A DNA stretch of 64,000 nt, taken from contig OZ038507.1 of NCBI GenBank assembly GCA_964036315.1, positions 67,170,905 to 67,234,904 on the forward strand, in the 5' to 3' direction. The position numbers and the translations under genes are program-made. Source of the stretch: Acanthosepion esculentum. Lineage: Eukaryota > Mollusca > Cephalopoda > Sepiida > Sepiidae. A model generated the notes under the pieces. That model was given only the letters and a program-made list of their open reading frames with translations, had not been told where the DNA came from and ran no database searches. Below, piece by piece: positions 43,582 to 53,695 of this stretch (positions within the stretch are counted from its first letter, which is position 1; the number at the start of each line of letters is the position of its first letter).

Positions 43582-44378
43582 GAATCATTCATACAAAAAA
43601 TAGATATTGAAGTTAATGATATAAATGGCGAGAATACATCTTCGCAAACAAATTTAATAAATGGCATTAACCCCCGAACCTGTAGATGAATGTTATGATC
43701 CCTGTTTATAAATTCCAGTTGGATAAGGTCTTTTTTTTTTACAAGCTTTCATCTGTGCATACAGACGTCATCAGGTATGAAAATATATTTGTTTTGTTTT
43801 ACATCCAGGTAATAACAGGACAATGAAAGAATAGATGTAATCCGAAAGATGTTTTTGTTAATTGTAAGAAATTTTGGAGCGTGCGGTCACAACGCTGAGG
43901 TTGAATTTTTAAATTTTAAGATTGTGCGTTTTTTTCCTAATATGGTAATAGGAGAATTCTTTTGTACTGGTAGGTTTTTCAGTCAATGTGGCATGAACTA
44001 AATTGTTCAATAAATAGAGGAATGTCGCAGTTATTATCTGAAAGCTGCACGTCGGATCAGTTATTTTAATATCAAGTATGTGGTGCAGTTCAATTTACAT
44101 TACATGAATCATTCATGCAAAAAACAGATATTGAAGTTAATGATATAAATGGCGAGAATATATCTTCGCAACCAAATTTAATAAATTACATTAAACCTGA
44201 ACCTGTAGATGAATTTTATGATGCCTGTTTATAAATTCCAGTTATATAAGGTCTTTTTAAAAATTTTTTACAAGCTTTCATCTGTACATACAGACATCAT
44301 CAGGTATGAAAATATAATTGTTTTTTACATCCAGGACAACGAAAGAATAGATGTAATCCGAAAGATTAGTTCATGTCC
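43581..44378 (+). mobile_element. Family I2, two direct copies
   Basis: Copy 1 (43,581-44,070) and copy 2 (44,100-44,375) share 'attgaagttaatgatataaa'+'tggcgagaata', 'cctgtagatgaat', 'ataaggtcttttt' and the hammerhead-like 'acaagctttcatctgt'. A short frame in copy 2 reads ESFMQKTDIEVNDINGENIS, then LINYIKPEPVDEFYDACL. Copy 1 also carries 'ttggagcgtgcggtcacaac', shared with 11,636. The coding part looks like an element polyprotein fragment that I cannot name. Confidence 0.6.
43741..43780 (-). ncRNA. Hammerhead-like motif of family I2, copy 1
   Basis: Minus strand: UAC / CUGAUGA / C GUCUGU AUGC ACAGAU / GAAA / GCUU / GUA. The core CUGAUGA and GAAA are intact, stem II is 6 bp, AAGCUU is palindromic, and UAC/GUA gives a 3-bp stem I. 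A dimeric fold would be needed. Copies are at 44,270-44,308 (minus) and 44,603-44,642 (plus), the latter with compensating changes in stem II. Confidence 0.5.
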
Positions 44379-44835
44379 CATTGACTGAAAAACCTACCAG
44401 TACAAAAGAATTCTTCTATTACCATATTAGGACAAAAAACGCACAATCTTAAAATTTAAAAAATTCAACCTCAGCGTTGCGACCGCATGCTCCAAAATTT
44501 CTTACAATTAACAATAACACATTTCTTAAAACATCTTACGGATTACACCTATTCTTTCGTTGTCCCGTTATTACCTGGATGAAAATAAAACAAATATATT
44601 TTCATACCTGATGATGTTTGTATGCACAGATGAAAGCTTGTAAAAAAATAAAAAAAGACCTTATGCAACTGGAATGTATAAAAAGGGATCATAGAATGCA
44701 TCTACAGGTTCGGGGTTAATGTCATTTATTAAATTTGTTTGCAAAGATGTATTCTCGCCGTTTATATCATTAACTTCAATATGTATTTTTTGTATGAATG
44801 ATTCATGTAATGTAAATTGAACTGCACCACATAGT

Positions 44836-44836
<1 letters not shown>
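44378..44836 (-). mobile_element. Family I2, third copy, inverted
   Basis: Inverted relative to 43,581-44,378: 'ccaaaatttcttacaattaa', the hammerhead-like motif at 44,603-44,642 in plus orientation, and a minus frame reading HESFIQKIHIEVNDINGENT, SLQTNLINDINPEPVDAFYD (44,906-44,661). Together the three copies make a partial palindrome. Confidence 0.65.
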
Positions 44837-44907
<71 letters not shown>

Positions 44908-44951
44908 TATTGTCATCCACACACATATATATATGACGTCCTAATTTAATG

Positions 44952-44982
<31 letters not shown>

Positions 44983-45062
44983 TGACACACACACACACAC
45001 GCACACACACACACACATATACATATATATATATATATATATACACATACACATACACATAT
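44837..45062. repeat. TA/CA compound microsatellite cluster
   Basis: Alternating TA and CA tracts with short unique gaps. Confidence 0.95.
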
Positions 45063-45164
45063 GTGTATGTGGTGCACTGTCATCAGCAGTTAAGGCATAA
45101 CTCTTTTTCCGCAGATCCAATATTTTTCGAGACCGACAGATGGTACATAGCTATAACTATATAT

Positions 45165-45330
45165 AAGGATTAATGGATAGCGGCTTGGATTGAGGAATCG
45201 GAGAGACAAGTTCGAATTCCAGTCGAATCCGTTACATTCACTTACGTGCTAATACCTTTGGGAAAGGTATGAATCCTCTTCTTCTCTCTCCAGCTATGGG
45301 TAAATAGCAAGACAGAATGGGTTCCGTAGA
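45165..45330 (+). mobile_element. SINE-G copy
   Basis: tRNA-like head with box A 'ttaatggatagcggcttgga' and box B 'aagttcgaattccagtcg', then 'ttacattcacttacgtgcta'+'atacctttgggaaaggt' and 'ccagctatgggtaaatagca'. Confidence 0.78.
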
Positions 45331-45499
45331 CTTTGATTGGCAACGTGTCTAGGAGAAGGACAACTCTGAATTCAAAACCTGCAGGAGGTCGTTTAGCACA
45401 TACTGCATCAGGTATCTGCATTCGGCCCTTCAAAAAGTATGTAAGGCCCTACACAAAACCTTCACCTCTATAATCAAATGCGGGTGTCTGGCTTTTGGT

Positions 45500-45728
45500 T
45501 CCTACGATACGTCAGACATCGAATTCCGGCAACTGGCTTTCTAGTCGTCTTCAAAGAGTTGAATGCAATGTCAATCGTTATCGTATGTTTTGTTACTTGA
45601 TCTTCTTTTATTGTTCTCTCTCCTTAATGTTTTTCCCTTTTTCTCATGTTCTTTCACACTTAGTAACCACGTGTATCTTAGTGGATTTATTGCTTGCCTT
45701 GTTTACGATGAAATGATTATATAAGAAA
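45500..45728 (+). pseudogene. LINE-J C-terminal tail and 3' end
   Basis: Reads NSGNWLSSRLQRVECNVNRY in place of the family LQxFKxNVNRYL words and ends 'cttagtggatttattgcttg'..'gatgaaatgatta'. Confidence 0.65.
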
Positions 45729-45733
45729 GGAAA

Positions 45734-45736
45734 TGA

Positions 45737-45827
<91 letters not shown>
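45734..45827. repeat. (CT)n-(TA)n compound microsatellite
   Basis: CT tract merging into TA. Confidence 0.95.
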
Positions 45828-45830
<3 letters not shown>

Positions 45831-45889
45831 CATTTCTCAGAGTTAACCTGTAGAAAAAAAATATTTATAAATAAAAGATAATAGGAAAA

Positions 45890-45945
45890 CTGTAATAATA
45901 GCCGACGCGTTTCGTCCAATATGGACTTTTCAAGGCAAAAACGAA
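45890..45945 (-). ncRNA. Degenerate hammerhead-like motif
   Basis: Minus strand: GCC / UUGAAAA / GUCC AUAU UGGAC / GAAA / C GC G UC / GGC. Stem II, GAAA, the C-GC-G minimal stem III and a 3-bp GCC/GGC stem I are present. The core differs at C3 (U) and G8 (A), which still pair with each other. Confidence 0.35.
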
Positions 45946-46179
45946 ATGAATTATTTAAAACAAAGTAACTATTAATAACAAAGCAAAATGTCCTTAGCAA
46001 CTAAAAGAATTTAGAAAACGCTATGATATTCATATTGTCAACTGAAAATTACGTCAAGTACTGTCACGTGTAGAAATATTGTTTTTATTGTTGTGCTGAC
46101 GGATTCAACTATTTTCTTTTGATTTCTTGAAATTGGGGAAAAGCCTGGGCATACATTAATATGATAAATAATAAGCCTT

Positions 46180-46275
46180 TCCGGCCGGTAAATGTAATTA
46201 ATACTGTTTAATAAAATAATCTGCGCATTTCCTTAAATAAATTGTATCTATTAAAATAACGAGAAAAATAAATTT
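46180..46275 (+). mobile_element. SINE-C tail fragment
   Basis: 'ccggccggtaaatgtaatta'+'atactgttta' and 'atctattaaaataacga' match the SINE-C 3' half. Confidence 0.55.
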
Positions 46276-46789
46276 AGAAACATTTATCAAAACATAAACT
46301 TGTTATTCTTATTTACGAATATTTCGCCTTAATATGAAAGAAAATAACTTGTTTGTGAATACACACCGCCCCCACTTCGGAGAAACAATCCCCTCCTGTA
46401 GGGGGGGGTATCAACCCCCTTTGTGAATACCTGGTCTACATCGAGGCGCTTAAACCAGGCGTTATGCGCTGGTGAAACAGATTACGCAATAGGTTTCTGC
46501 AAGGCTCCGTACCTCTTCATAAATCTTGCTTAACACAAAAATGAATTGCTGATAATTTTCATGCTCACGTAACACCTGACATGTGACCTACTAACTGACC
46601 AATTATTAATCCGCTATTTTACCACGTGTGGAAAAGGCGCTGAGAGAGTGCAATCAACAAAGCTAGCCAATGTCTGAAATTTAAAAAAAAAGACCATGTG
46701 GGTCGAGTATGCTGACACTTACGACCCCACATCGAATCATTCATTGATGCCAATTTATTGAATAAACCTGTTATAAAATGTATGCCTGG

Positions 46790-46793
<4 letters not shown>

Positions 46794-46851
<58 letters not shown>
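46794..46851. repeat. (TA)n microsatellite
   Basis: TA tract. Confidence 0.95.
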
Positions 46852-46854
<3 letters not shown>

Positions 46855-46920
46855 CAATTCGCCCCAAGCAAGGCGATAATTCCACTAAGACGGAAGGAGC
46901 TACTATGAATGAAAGTGAAT
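46855..46920 (-). mobile_element. LINE-J extreme 3' end
   Basis: Inverted 'cgtcttagtggaattatcgc'+'cttgcttgggg', the family terminal signature only. Confidence 0.55.
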
Positions 46921-47400
46921 GAAAAGTATTTAGAAGGAACCAAAAACCCAATCATAAACAGGGAAGAAGTATTAAACCTCTAATCCCGTTCAAAAGTCCG
47001 GGGATGAGGGTGAACCCGACAATAGGCGCATCTACCTACTCCTATTGAGGAACAAATAGGAAATAACATTTCAGAGTTCAGAAGAGACGGTAGAATTTTT
47101 AAAAAATGACGAACACTTTAGATGGAACCGGTAAACCTATCCAAAACAGGAAATAAACGATAAACCTCTACTTCTGTTCTGAACACAGAGGAGAGTGCGA
47201 ACCGGGCGATAGGCGAACCTGTCTACTTCTATTAAGGAAAAATTAATAAACAGTAAATTACATTTTAGAATTCAGACCAAGATATTAGAATTATAGATTT
47301 GAAGGAGACTGGAAAACCAATCCAAGTAAGAAAACAGGAGATAAAACTCTATTCCTGTTCAAAGTGTGTGAACGGAACGATAACCGAATACAATTCTTTA
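46915..47400. repeat. Tandem array of ~170-bp units, three copies
   Basis: 'ggaac..aaa.cctatc.aaa'-type starts near 46,935, 47,125 and 47,300, each followed by 'ttaaacctcta.t.c.gttc', 'gcgaaccgggcgataggcga' and 'ctacttctatt.aggaa'. Divergence is about 20 percent by eye. Confidence 0.75.
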
Positions 47401-47754
47401 TTAAAATACATCTTTGCTTTTGTAGCAATATACTTGTTTATTTTTGTACGCATCACCTTGTACATTGATTGATTTGTTTTTTTTTTACGGCTTATCAACC
47501 CCTTGTCAGCCATTGAGAGTCGAAACATTTGGGGGGGGGGGTTGTAAGAATAATTCTATGATTTTTATTTTTATTTTTTATTTTGTTTCGAGTGAATATT
47601 ACAATAACAAATTTTTTTGAGATACTATTTGACGCTGGGTCGAGAGAGAAGAGATGAACTCCTACCTTTCCTAAGACTATTTGTGCGCCAATGAGGGTTA
47701 GCGAGATTATAGATATAGACATTATGGGTATAGCAATTGGCAATAAATGTAGAT

Positions 47755-49020
47755 CGGCATCAAACGTTTGGTTTGTTTGGTTTTACGGCATAGCAAAACA
47801 CAATGGGTTATTTAATACCGACAAAATTGTTATTGTTGGTAATATTTTTTTTTTAAATCTATTTCTGGTAATATTTTTTTCTTGAAAGATCTATTTTGGG
47901 TAAGAATTTTCCTTCAAATATATATCGACTGAAATTTTTTTTTTTCAACAATGTATTGCTAGTAATATTTGTTTTTCAAAAATATTTTGATAGTATATTT
48001 GTATTTCAGAAATTATTTGGTGGTAATATTTATTTTTCAGAATTGTTTTGCTGGTAATATTTATTTTTCAAAAATATATTGCTGGTAATATTTGTTTTTT
48101 AAAAATGTTTTGATAGTAATATTTGTTTTTCAGAAATTATTTGGTGGTAATATTTATTTTTCAAAAATGTTTTGCTGGTAATATATTTTTTTCAAAAATG
48201 ATTTGATAGTAATATTTGTTTTTCAGAATTGTTTTGATGATAATATTTATTTTTCAAAAATATATTGCTGGTAATATTTGTTTTTTAAAAATGTTTTGAT
48301 AGTAATATTTGTTTTTCAGAAATTATTTGGTGGTAATATTTATTTTTCAGAATTGTTTTGCTGGTAATATTTATTTTTCAAAAATATATTGCTGGTAATA
48401 TTTGTTTTTTAAAAATGTTTTGATAGTAATATTTGTTTTTCAGAAATTATTTGGTGGTAATATTTATTTTTCAAAAATGTTTTGCTGGTAATATATTTTT
48501 TTCAAAAATGATTTGATAGTAATATTTGTTTTTCAGAATTGTTTTGCTGGTAATATTTATTTTTCAAAAATGTTTTGCTGGTAATATTTGTTTTTTAAAA
48601 ATGTTTTGCTGGTAATATTTATTTTTCAAAAATGTTTTGATAGTAATATTTGTTTTTCAGAATTGTTTTGGTGATAATATTTATTTTTCAAAAATGTTTT
48701 GCTGGTAATATTTATTTTTCAAAAATGTTTTGCTGGTAATATTTGTTTTTAAAAATGTTTTGATAGTAATATTTGTTTTGCAGAATTGTTTTGGTGGTAA
48801 TATTTTTTTTCAAAAATGTTTTGCTGGTAATAATTTTTTTCAAAAATGTCTTATTGGTATTAAAACCAATTTTCACACGTTTTGACTCCAGTTTGGGGGG
48901 TTAACTATTTGCCCATAGCTGGCACTCTGACAGGTGTAACCACCCCGGGTCAGGGTGAAACTGGGAACACGCCACTCAAAACCCCCTTATCAGAGGCCGT
49001 CCTGTTGGACGTAGTTTATC
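47755..49020 (+). repeat. Family A copy with expanded internal minisatellite
   Basis: Left end 'acggcatagcaaaacacaat'+'gggttatttaataccgac' (47,783). Right end 'gttaactatttgcccatagc', 'accaccccgggtcagggtga', 'aactgggaacacgcc' and 'ctgttggacgtagtttatcg'. Between them lies a ~1-kb array (47,840-48,860), where other copies have only two or three units. Confidence 0.85.
47840..48860. repeat. 31-bp minisatellite inside family A, 310-bp higher-order period
   Basis: About 33 units of 'gctggtaatatttatttttc'+'aaaaatgtttt' with variants (tgata, ggtgg, tatatt). The block starting 'ctggtaatatttatttttca'+'aaaatatattg' at 48,051 recurs at 48,361, exactly 310 bp (ten units) later, with the same order of variants. 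Confidence 0.9.
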
Positions 49021-49159
49021 GGCTTACACTTCTTTAGATTTCTTTATATGTAAGGTATTTTTAATTAAGGGGGATGGGAAAAGATGAAACTTACACTTCC
49101 CATATTTTTTTGTTTAAGTCTAATGTTTTTAGTTACTTTTCTTTATTATATTTAGAGTG

Positions 49160-49244
<85 letters not shown>

Positions 49245-49245
49245 G
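49021..49245. repeat. Unassigned DNA ending in (TA)n
   Basis: Unremarkable AT-rich sequence, then TA tract 49,163-49,244. Confidence 0.7.
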
Positions 49246-49259
49246 TAAATGTAATAATT

Positions 49260-49600
49260 CCGTTGGTATATAATCCAAGTGGATCGTCTCTACTGTTCAT
49301 TCTTTTATAAATTTATTCACCGTTCTGCTAATGGTTCCTGAATGGACTTTGAAGACAGAAGACAGTGCATGAATATTGGCATTATTGCTGAAAGACTGAA
49401 TTAAATTTTTCCTATCACCAGTGCTCACTTGGGAAAACAGTGCAGCTGGCACAAAACGATTTTAACATGTTCTCTTTTGAGCCGAATAACTCAAATGGTT
49501 TTTCGGTGATTCTTACGGTAAATGATGTCAAGATGCCTAAACGTCTTATCTGAAAATCCGGAAAAAGAAACTCAATTAGTTTAATGGTTCTTTTAGATAT
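49260..49600 (-). pseudogene. Possible Tc1/mariner N-terminal remnant
   Basis: The minus frame 49,645-49,415 and its neighbourhood carry KRTIKLIEFLFPDFQIRRLG, then ILTSFTVRITEKPFELFGSK. The plus DNA 'attcttttataaatttattc'..'actggcgaaa' is reminiscent of the HTH region at 200-480 read inversely (NKFIKE-like words at about 49,310). Weak similarity only. Confidence 0.25.
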
Positions 49601-49636
49601 TATCTGTAACACGATTTGGACAATTTTGCAATTACA

Positions 49637-49654
49637 CACACACACACACTCTCT

Positions 49655-49728
<74 letters not shown>
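49637..49728. repeat. (CA)n-(TA)n microsatellite
   Basis: Short CA run then TA tract. Confidence 0.95.
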
Positions 49729-49731
<3 letters not shown>

Positions 49732-49864
49732 GACAGTCTGGGTTCTATATCCTTGGCTGGAAACCGGTCTAGGAGAAGGAAAAACTCTTAATTCAAAACC
49801 GGACTCTAGAGTGTTGGGCTCTTCAGTCTATCTCGCCCAAGAAACAACACTTCTATTCTATGTG

Positions 49865-51160
49865 TCCAGTTCTTTTGTATTTGGGATAGCAAATGATGCT
49901 TTCCAAAAGTTAAGCAAGAAATTAAGAAACAGGAACATTTAATTAAAAACAAAGAAAAGATTACTAGACTGTTGTGTAATATCTGTCCTACAGAAGCATG
50001 CTGAGTATACCATAGACCGAACATGTGAGCAACGACGAAGTTTTAGAGAAAATGGAAACAAAAAGGACATTTATACTTAACATCGGGAAGAGAGAATACC
50101 ATGGATGGAACATGAAGAAGAGACTTGAAGCAACAGAAATGTGGTTCTACAGAAGCATGCTGAGAATACCATGGACCGAACATGTGAGCAACGACAAAGT
50201 TTTAGAGAAAATGGAAACAAAAAGGACATTTATACTTAACATCGGGAAGAGAGAATTCCATGGATGGAACATGAAGAAGAGACTTGAAGCAACAGAAATG
50301 TGGTTCTACAGAAGCATGCTGAGAATACCATGGACCGAACATGTGAGCAACGACAAAGTTTTAGAGAAAATGGAAACAAAAAAAACACTTATACTTAACA
50401 TCGGGAAGAGAGAATACCATGGATGGAACCTGAAGAAGAGACTTGAAGCAACAGAAATGTGGTTCTACAGAAGCATGCTGAGAATAACAGGGACCAAACA
50501 TGTGAGCAACGACGAGGTTTTAGAGAAAATGGAAACAAAAAGGACACTTATACTTAACATCGAGAAGAGAGAATACCATGGATGGAACATGAAGAAGAGA
50601 CTTGAAGCAACAGAAATCTGGTTCTACAGAAGCATGCTGAGGATACCATGGACCGAACATGTGAGCAACGACAAAGTTTTAGAGAAAATGGAAACAAAAA
50701 GGACATTTATACTTAACATCGGGAAGAGAGAATACCATGGATGGAACATGAAGAAGAGACTTGAAGCAACAGAAATCTGGTTCTACAGAAGCATGCTGAG
50801 AATACTATGGACCGAACATGTGCGCAACGACGAAATTTTAGAGAAAATGGAAACAAAAAGGGCACTTATACTTAACATCGGGAAGAGAGAATACCATGGA
50901 TGGAACCTGAAGAAGAGACTTGAAGCAACAGAAATGTCGTTCTACAGAAGCATGCTGAGAATACTATGGACCGAACATGTGAGCAACGACGAAATTTTAG
51001 AGAAAATGGAAACAAAAAGGACACTTATACTTAGAATAAATTAAAATTTCTAGGGCACAAAATGAGGAAAGAGAGCTTGGAAAATGTAACGCTCACAGGA
51101 CAAGAAAGACACCGAATAACTTACATTGCAATCTTGTTCAAATTGTTCGGAGAAGGGGTA
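49865..51160 (+). pseudogene. LINE-R C-terminal region with in-frame tandem expansion
   Basis: Enters as FGIANDAFQKLSKKLRNRN and LLDCCVISVLQKHAEYTIDR (49,880-50,010). A 159-bp unit is then repeated six times plus a partial (50,025-51,044), keeping one 339-aa frame: SNDEVLEKMETKRTFILNIG, KREYHGWNMKKRLEATEMWF, YRSMLRIPWTEHV. The normal LINE-R order resumes with NKLKFLGHKMRKESLENVTL. Each unit joins the MKKRLEATEMWFYRRMLRIPWTEHVSN and KRTLILNI segments. It is cut at 51,164 by another element and resumes at 52,768. It is not a host gene; the repeated frame is retained because 159 is divisible by three. Confidence 0.88.
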
Positions 51161-51795
51161 GTAACACTTTGAGCCCTGCGTTCCTGAACAATTTTAACTC
51201 TTCTGCCTGTGTTTCTGAGTCAAATTTTGCAAATAATTGGTATGTAATGTTTCACAGCAGATATAAATATAGTTACAGATGTTTCCCCACCGTTTAACCG
51301 GTGGCTGGGCATTACGTCATTTTTCTATGTCTCAAGTGATCTCCAGACCAGATCTTTGAGCTGAGGCGCTGATGTATTAAGTATACTCAATTATTAATAA
51401 CGACACCGGCTTGATCTTCACAAAACCGTAAACGGCTTGACATATGTTGTAAGCGGCTTTGAAATGACGTCAACAATAAAGCAGATATATGATTCATATA
51501 TAAGACGGCTTTGAAGATTGCTTGAAATTAAACATGGTCGGAATATCATTTGAAGTCCGAAATTGGCAGTCATCGTGCCGTACGGAAGATCTATCGATGG
51601 AAGGTATTATTTACAAATCTATTTTAAAAAAAGTTTCTAATGTGCAGGTGAGTAATTATTGATCCAACCTTCTTAACAACAGACCTATTAATTAGTCCAA
51701 TATAATCACTCCACTACATGTCAGTAGAAAACGTGCAAAACAAGAAGAAACAAAAATTTACTCTCCAAAATTAAAAAAAAAAAATTAGCACATCC

Positions 51796-52228
51796 AAGCT
51801 TACAAAACCTGGTATTCCCAAGCGATCACCCAACTAGATGCTGACCTGGTTGGATGTTGCTTAATTTCGGTGATCGTATCGGAAGTCGGCTCTCCGATAA
51901 AGAATTTCGAGACTTTATCCATTACACTACCGCACATCCAAGCTTACAGCCCCTGATATTCCCAAGCGGTCACCCATCTAAGTACTGACCTGAGTGAGTT
52001 TTGCTTAACTTCGGTAATCGTTTCGGAACTAGGCTATCCGATTAACAATTCCGAGCCTTTATCCGTTACACCACCCGCACTTCCAAGCTTACAGCCCCTG
52101 ATATTCCCAAGCGGTCACCCATCTAAGTACTGACCTGAGTGAGTTTTGCTTAACTTCGGTAATCGTTTCGGAACTAGGCTATCCGATTAACAATTCCGAG
52201 CCTTTATCCGTTACACCACCAGCACATA
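51796..52228 (-). other. Three tandem 5S rRNA 3'-half / tRNA-like fusion units, ~145 bp each
   Basis: 'agcttaca' starts at 51,797, 51,941 and 52,086. On the minus strand each unit begins with a tRNA-Arg-like head ('gtggtgtaacggataaaggc', box A-like), then passes into the 3' two thirds of 5S rRNA ('ttaagcaaaactcactcagg', 'tcagtacttagatgggtgac', 'cgcttgggaatatcaggggc'). The 5S 5' end is replaced by the tRNA-like part. Units 2 and 3 are almost identical. Confidence 0.85.
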
Positions 52229-52229
52229 C

Positions 52230-52348
52230 AAGCTTACAGCCCCTGGTATTCCCAAGCGGTCATCCATCTAACTACTGACCAGGCTCGACCTTGTTTAACT
52301 TCGGTGATCGTACGAGATTCGGTGTTTCAAACTGATATGGCCGTCTAG
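52230..52348 (-). pseudogene. 5S rRNA-like pseudogene, near full length
   Basis: Minus strand reads 'tctagacggccatatcagtt', 'tcgtacgatcaccgaagtta', 'aacaaggtcgagcctggtca', 'gtagttagatggatgaccgc' and 'ttgggaataccaggggctgt'+'aagctt'. It is collinear with eukaryotic 5S rRNA from the GUCUACGGCCAU start to the 3' end, with box A and box C recognisable. Several substitutions make it diverged from a functional mollusc 5S gene. Confidence 0.85.
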
Positions 52349-52767
52349 AATCGACATGTGAACATCACCGTCAATACTGTTCGCCGACTGTCAGTTCTAT
52401 GTCCCAACTGATCTCCAGACCAGATCTTTGAGCTTAGGCGCTGATGTATTAAATATACTCACTTATTAATAACGACACCGGCTTCATCTTCACAAAACCG
52501 TAAACGGCTTGACATATGTTGTAAGCGACTTTGAAATGACGTCAACAATAAAGCAGATATATGATTCATATTTAAGCATTTGAGCCCTGCGTTCCTGGAC
52601 AATTTTAACCCTTCTGCCTGAGTCAGATTTCACAAATAATTGATATGCAATGTTTCCCGGTAGATATAAAAGTAGTTACAAGTGTTTATCTACCGTTCAA
52701 CCGGTGGCTGGGCATTACGTCCTTTTTCTGTACCACCGTTAATGCGGTGGTAAGGGCTCAAAGTGTT

Positions 52768-52940
52768 AAGAGAGATAGCAAAAAGACAAACATTGCTAGG
52801 AGCTAAACGTAGCAGGAAGTTGTGGAAGACCATCTTTCAGGGACACAGTTCATAGAAGTATTTATATGAAAGTTCTCTTGAAAGATAGCTTAGGAGAAAG
52901 AGGCGACGACAGTGACAGCAGAGAACTTAACTTTATTGTA
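52768..52940 (+). pseudogene. LINE-R C-terminal end, resumed after the insertion
   Basis: Reads LREIAKRQTLLGAKRSRKLW, then KTIFQGHS, which continues directly from FGEGV at 51,160 and matches the family ending (LLRATKDRKLW). It proves the 51,165-52,765 segment is an insertion. Confidence 0.8.
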
Positions 52941-52972
52941 ACGGGTGGTAGAAAAATAAAATAAAATATCAA

Positions 52973-53650
52973 TTAATTTTCAATACGATTAAAGTTAACA
53001 AGCGGGAAAATTTGAAATGCAAGTTGAAATAGATGTAGCGGGGACTGAGGACGAGTAAAGGTCTGTTGCAATGGCAAATACCGGCAGACTGATGTTTTTG
53101 GTTCTTCGATAACAAGGCAAACTTTAGAAAAGAAACACCAGCAATGACATGACAGAAGAAGAATCAGAGTCAATATGAAAACAAAGTAACAAAAAAAAAG
53201 AATGAAAAAGAACGAAAAGTGAATGATAGAAAACGTAAAAAAATGATTGACGGAAAACGAAAAAGAATGAATGAAAGAAAATGAAAAAAAACGAAGAAAA
53301 TGAAAAAAATAATGAAAAAAAAAAAAGATACATACCGAAAAAAGAATGTCAGAAAAACAAAAAATTGAAAGAAAAGAATAAAGAATGAATGAAAACGAAA
53401 AATAATGAAATAAAATGAAAAAGAACGAAAGAAACGCAAAAAGAACGAAAGAGAACGGAAAAATGAAAGAAAACGTAAACTGATGAAAGAAAGCGATAAA
53501 AGACTGAAAGAAATCCAAAAATTGAAAGAAAACGAAAAATTGAAAGAAAAAGAAAAAAGATGAAAGAAAAGGAAAAGAATAAAAAAAACTGACAAAGAAT
53601 GGAAGAAAACGGTAAAATAATATTAACATGGTAGTTCCTACAAACTGTAT
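52973..53650. repeat. A-rich GAAAA-type low-complexity region
   Basis: Purine-rich 'aagaacgaaa'/'gaatgaaaga' words. The 226-aa minus frame (FFFFSFSF) is its translation. Not a membrane protein. Confidence 0.8.
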
Positions 53651-53695
53651 CATTGAAGCTCTTCAAAAAAAAAAATCTATCAAAATACAAGGACC

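Larger units (their letters stand above)
51165..52765. mobile_element. TTAA-flanked composite element carrying 5S/tRNA-like units
   Basis: Left tip CACTTTGAGCCC (51,165-51,176) is the perfect inverted repeat of right tip GGGCTCAAAGTG (52,754-52,765). The right flank is TTAA and the left flank GTAA (one change). It splits LINE-R coding sequence cleanly. Subterminal blocks A (51,165-51,335) and B (51,335-51,510) reappear as B' (52,400-52,575) and A' (52,577-52,752) in direct orientation but swapped order. The core (51,796-52,350) is four tandem 5S-derived units. TTAA with CACTTTG ends suggests a piggyBac-related MITE. No transposase is present. Confidence 0.8.

Noticed and set aside
50025..51044. 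339-aa repeat protein as a host gene
   Set aside because: Each repeat is a piece of the LINE-R polyprotein, and the normal element sequence continues on both sides.
52230..52348. Functional 5S rRNA gene
   Set aside because: Several substitutions in conserved positions, and it lies inside a transposable unit with truncated sister copies.
52973..53653. 226-aa Phe-rich minus-strand frame
   Set aside because: Complement of an A-rich GAAAA region.
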